From NCBI RefSeq assembly GCF_000243235.1, contig NZ_JH594606.1, positions 1 through 64,000 of the forward strand: DNA of 64,000 nucleotides. The letters are read 5' to 3'. Origin of the DNA: Gillisia limnaea DSM 15749. GTDB taxonomy: Bacteria; Bacteroidota; Bacteroidia; Flavobacteriales; Flavobacteriaceae. The translations under genes were made by a program, and so were the position numbers. The first letter of the stretch is position 1; each line of letters starts with the position of its first letter. This document shows, one piece after another, positions 61,358 through 64,000 of the stretch. A model generated the notes under the pieces. The model was not told the DNA's origin, ran no database searches, and worked only from the letters and a program-made list of their open reading frames with translations.

Positions 61358-64000
61358 ATGCCAAAATTGAAAAAAGAAGAACCAAAAAAGAAAAATAAGT
61401 TACTAAAAATCCTCGCGAAAATTCTTGCAGGATTCGTTCTTTTTATGATTCTTTTAATCCTATTTATCCGAAGCCCCTGGGGACAAAGTATTATTGTTGA
61501 TAAGGTCACTAATTCCATCTCAAATAACACCAATACCAAAATTGAAATAGAAAAACTCTTCATCAGTTTTGCCGGAAATATCAATCTTGAGGGACTTTAT
61601 CTTGAGGATCAAAAAGGGGATACCCTTATCTATTCGAAATCCCTGGAAGCTGATGTGCCGCTTTGGCCAATAATAAAGGGAGATGGGATCTCCGTGAATT
61701 TTATAGATTGGGAAGGGCTTCGCGCCAATGTTATTCGAAAAGATTCAGCTGGTGGATTTAATTATCAATTTCTTTTAGATGCGTATGCTAATCCCAATGC
61801 TACTTCAACGCAGGATACTACAACCACAAATATCAATATTGGAAACCTCAATTTCAGAAATTTTCACCTCACTTTTAAAGATGATGTCAGCGGAATAGAT
61901 AGCAAATTAAAAATGGATCGGTTAGATCTTGAAATGGAAGAAACCGACCTGGAAAACATGAAATTCCACATTTCAAATGCTCAATTAGTCAATACTTCAG
62001 TTTATTACAATCAGACCAAACCCTTTCCAGAATCTGAAGTCAGCGATGCGCCCTTGCCATTTTTGATCGTTGACAGAATTCAACTCGAAAATGTTAATGT
62101 AAATTACGCTTCTACACCCGATGGAATCCTAAGCGTTCTTGATGTGGGTGAATTTTTAGCGGGATCTGCTGAAATAAATCTGGACAATAATCTCATTGCT
62201 ATTGACGAAATTCTGCTCAATAATTCTGAAGTATTAGTTGAAACTACCACAATAGAAAAAGACATTGAGCCAATAGAAGATTCAGCAGAAAATCAGGAAT
62301 TTGAATGGCCGAAATGGTCTGTAAATGTAAATACGATCTCACTGGAAAATAATAATTTCAGCTATTTTTCCGATGGGGCCAAAGTTGAGAAGGGGGTTTT
62401 AAACCCTGATGCGATTGTGCTTAAGGATCTTAATTTTAATGCGGAAGGTCTCTTTCTTGTGGAAGAAACTGCCGGGATACGTTTAAGTAAATTCAATTTT
62501 ATTGAAGCTTCAGGATATGTATTAAAAGAGTTCACACTGGATCTTGAACTTAACGAGAACTCGCTCGATCTTGAAGGTTTAAACGTTTATTTAAATGAAA
62601 ATAAGTTAGAGGGCTATTTGGCTTTGGAATATAATTCTGTTGATGAACTCATTAATAATCCCGAAAATGCACAGATAAAAGCAGAATTAAATGAGATTAA
62701 TTTCTGGTTAAGAGATTTGTTCCCTTTTCAGCCAGAATTAAAAAAGAACGAATATCTGCTTGAATTGAGCAACAAAGTGCTTACTGGAAATTTAAAAATA
62801 GATGGATCTCTTTCATCCCTGGAAATTCCTTCAGCAAATTTTAAATGGGGAAAAAATACATCTTTAACTGCAACTGGAACTGTTGAAAATCCTATGGATC
62901 CTGAAAAGCTCTTGTTTAATTTTCCTTCATTCAGATTTTCATCTACAAGATTGGATGTAGTAAGGTTTATTCAGGAAGAGGATCTGGGAATAAAGGTTCC
63001 TGCAAAATTAAGCGTACACGGATCTCTTGAAGGTAGTCCGGAAAATATTAAAACTGTTGCAAAACTGGAAACGTCTCAAGGTGCGATCGCATTTAACGGA
63101 AGCTTTTCCGGAGCCGAAACCATTAGCTATAGCGCAAAGGTGGATGTAATTGAGCTAAATCTTGGAGAACTTTTGCAAAATGAGAATTTGGGTACTTTGA
63201 ATATGGAGTTGAGTTCCCAAGGTTCCGGCGCAAATATAAATGTTTTAAATGCTACTTTAGAATCTACGATAAGCAGTTTAGGGTACAATGAATATAGCAT
63301 TAAAGACTGGAGGATCCAGGGGGAGATAGAAAATGGGGAAGGCAACATCACTTCAGCCTATAAAGATGAAAATCTCGATGCAGCGCTCCAGGCATTTGTT
63401 GAGCTCGATTCCATCGCTCCAAAAGTAACTGCAAACCTTGAAGTAACGGGAGCTGATCTTCAGGCTCTTGGTTTAACCTCAAGAAATATTAAAGGTGCCT
63501 TCCAATTAAATGCAACTTTTCAGGGCAATGCTGAAGATTATGAATTTTCATCCAATATCACCGATGGGGTTGTGGTTTATGATGATCAAACTTATTTACT
63601 GGGAGATTTAGACTTGTCTGCATACGTGCGTGCCGATACTACTTCGCTGAATATCAAAAATAAAATGATAGATCTGCAGCTTCAGTCCAATGCCAGCCCG
63701 GAAAATTTCACCAATGCCATTTACCGTCATTATGAAAGTTACCTCACAGATGAAATACGAACCGACACGGTGAAAAATCCAGTGGAATTAAAGTTACGGG
63801 GCCATATTAATCAGTCTCCAATTATTAATGACGTTTTTATTGCCAATCTAACCGAATTGGATACGGTGGATATCAATGTAGATTTCAGTGAAAAAGACAG
63901 GACGCTTGTTGCAGCCGTGGAACTCCCGTATATTAATTATAACGGAAATATAATAGACAGTTTGTCCTTCAACCTGAATTCAGATAAAGAAAATTTCAAA
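61358..64000 (+). CDS. TamB/AsmA-like envelope protein (5' part)
   Basis: Start ATG 61358; the frame stays open for 881 codons to the window end, so the protein is incomplete. It has an N-terminal membrane anchor (about residues 18-38, ILAKILAGFVLFMILLILFI) after a basic start, then a long beta-rich region with repeated amphipathic strands and the family-type beginning SPWGQSIIVDKVTNSIS. In proteobacteria TamB is a periplasmic bridge between membranes involved in outer-membrane protein or lipid delivery; a similar role is likely. No TamA-like partner is seen in the window. Confidence 0.85.
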   Translation, partial: MPKLKKEEPKKKNKLLKILAKILAGFVLFMILLILFIRSPWGQSIIVDKVTNSISNNTNTKIEIEKLFISFAGNINLEGLYLEDQKGDTLIYSKSLEADVPLWPIIKGDGISVNFIDWEGLRANVIRKDSAGGFNYQFLLDAYANPNATSTQDTTTTNINIGNLNFRNFHLTFKDDVSGIDSKLKMDRLDLEMEETDLENMKFHISNAQLVNTSVYYNQTKPFPESEVSDAPLPFLIVDRIQLENVNVNYASTPDGILSVLDVGEFLAGSAEINLDNNLIAIDEILLNNSEVLVETTTIEKDIEPIEDSAENQEFEWPKWSVNVNTISLENNNFSYFSDGAKVEKGVLNPDAIVLKDLNFNAEGLFLVEETAGIRLSKFNFIEASGYVLKEFTLDLELNENSLDLEGLNVYLNENKLEGYLALEYNSVDELINNPENAQIKAELNEINFWLRDLFPFQPELKKNEYLLELSNKVLTGNLKIDGSLSSLEIPSANFKWGKNTSLTATGTVENPMDPEKLLFNFPSFRFSSTRLDVVRFIQEEDLGIKVPAKLSVHGSLEGSPENIKTVAKLETSQGAIAFNGSFSGAETISYSAKVDVIELNLGELLQNENLGTLNMELSSQGSGANINVLNATLESTISSLGYNEYSIKDWRIQGEIENGEGNITSAYKDENLDAALQAFVELDSIAPKVTANLEVTGADLQALGLTSRNIKGAFQLNATFQGNAEDYEFSSNITDGVVVYDDQTYLLGDLDLSAYVRADTTSLNIKNKMIDLQLQSNASPENFTNAIYRHYESYLTDEIRTDTVKNPVELKLRGHINQSPIINDVFIANLTELDTVDINVDFSEKDRTLVAAVELPYINYNGNIIDSLSFNLNSDKENFK

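Overview
This window looks like part of a chromosome from a marine-type member of the Flavobacteriaceae (Bacteroidetes). Several lines of evidence agree. Base composition is AT-rich. Recognisable -7 promoter boxes have the Bacteroidetes form TAnnTTTG, and start codons mostly lack Shine-Dalgarno sequences. There is a TonB-dependent receptor with a CarboxypepD_reg-like N-terminal domain, a protein with a type IX secretion C-terminal tail, DUF4402 proteins, and a B12-dependent ribonucleotide reductase. I cannot fix the genus from the sequence alone; relatives of Gramella, Zunongwangia or Salegentibacter are my guess. I see no rRNA, tRNA or CRISPR array.

Layout. 1-1855: a mobile-looking left end with a broken reading frame running off the edge, about 450 bp of dense nested inverted repeats, and a tyrosine recombinase reading toward them. 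2180-4729: class II ribonucleotide reductase. 5069-5769: a cluster of short repeats (core CACTGAGCYTGTCGAAGTG) surrounding a small GIY-YIG nuclease gene. 5748-9108: pta-ackA (acetate/acetyl-CoA), with the 3' end of ackA made of repeat sequence. 9310-11979: an orphan TonB-dependent receptor. 12390-19274: ychF, then a tight parE-orf-parC-mscL operon. 19271-22196: a lipoprotein, a divergent XRE regulator/M14 peptidase pair sharing five operator-like dyads, and an Lrp-type regulator. 22402-35401: mostly housekeeping metabolism (DinB-like, BrkB-like, DJ-1/PfpI, aroB, proline dehydrogenase, acyltransferase, YebC, PCD, epimerase, gcvT, nnr, hutH). 35600-42208: clpC, gyrA and a TPR protein. 42300-46408: NlpC/P60 peptidase, thiolase and a PgpH-like HD phosphodiesterase. 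46431-55008: a chaperone-usher-like surface fibre locus built on DUF4402 subunits and containing a T9SS-type secreted protein. 55320-58573: a gluconate operon in which gluconokinase is fused to 6-phosphogluconate dehydrogenase, followed by a GntP permease. 58708-64000: DoxX, a disordered small protein, an OmpA-like lipoprotein, a coding remnant, and the start of a TamB/AsmA-like giant protein cut by the window edge.

The two places most likely to hold something undescribed are the left end and the DUF4402 locus. At the left end a recombinase has a three-way-junction repeat (171-294) and a 314-bp nested palindrome or structured-RNA candidate (306-619) at its 3' side, with a shared 15-nt core motif in opposite orientations on either side. 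The DUF4402 locus (46431-55008) combines a PapD-like chaperone, an usher-like barrel, four subunit-like proteins and a T9SS cargo in one stretch. Both interpretations are inference from sequence; the checks that would settle them are given with each finding.
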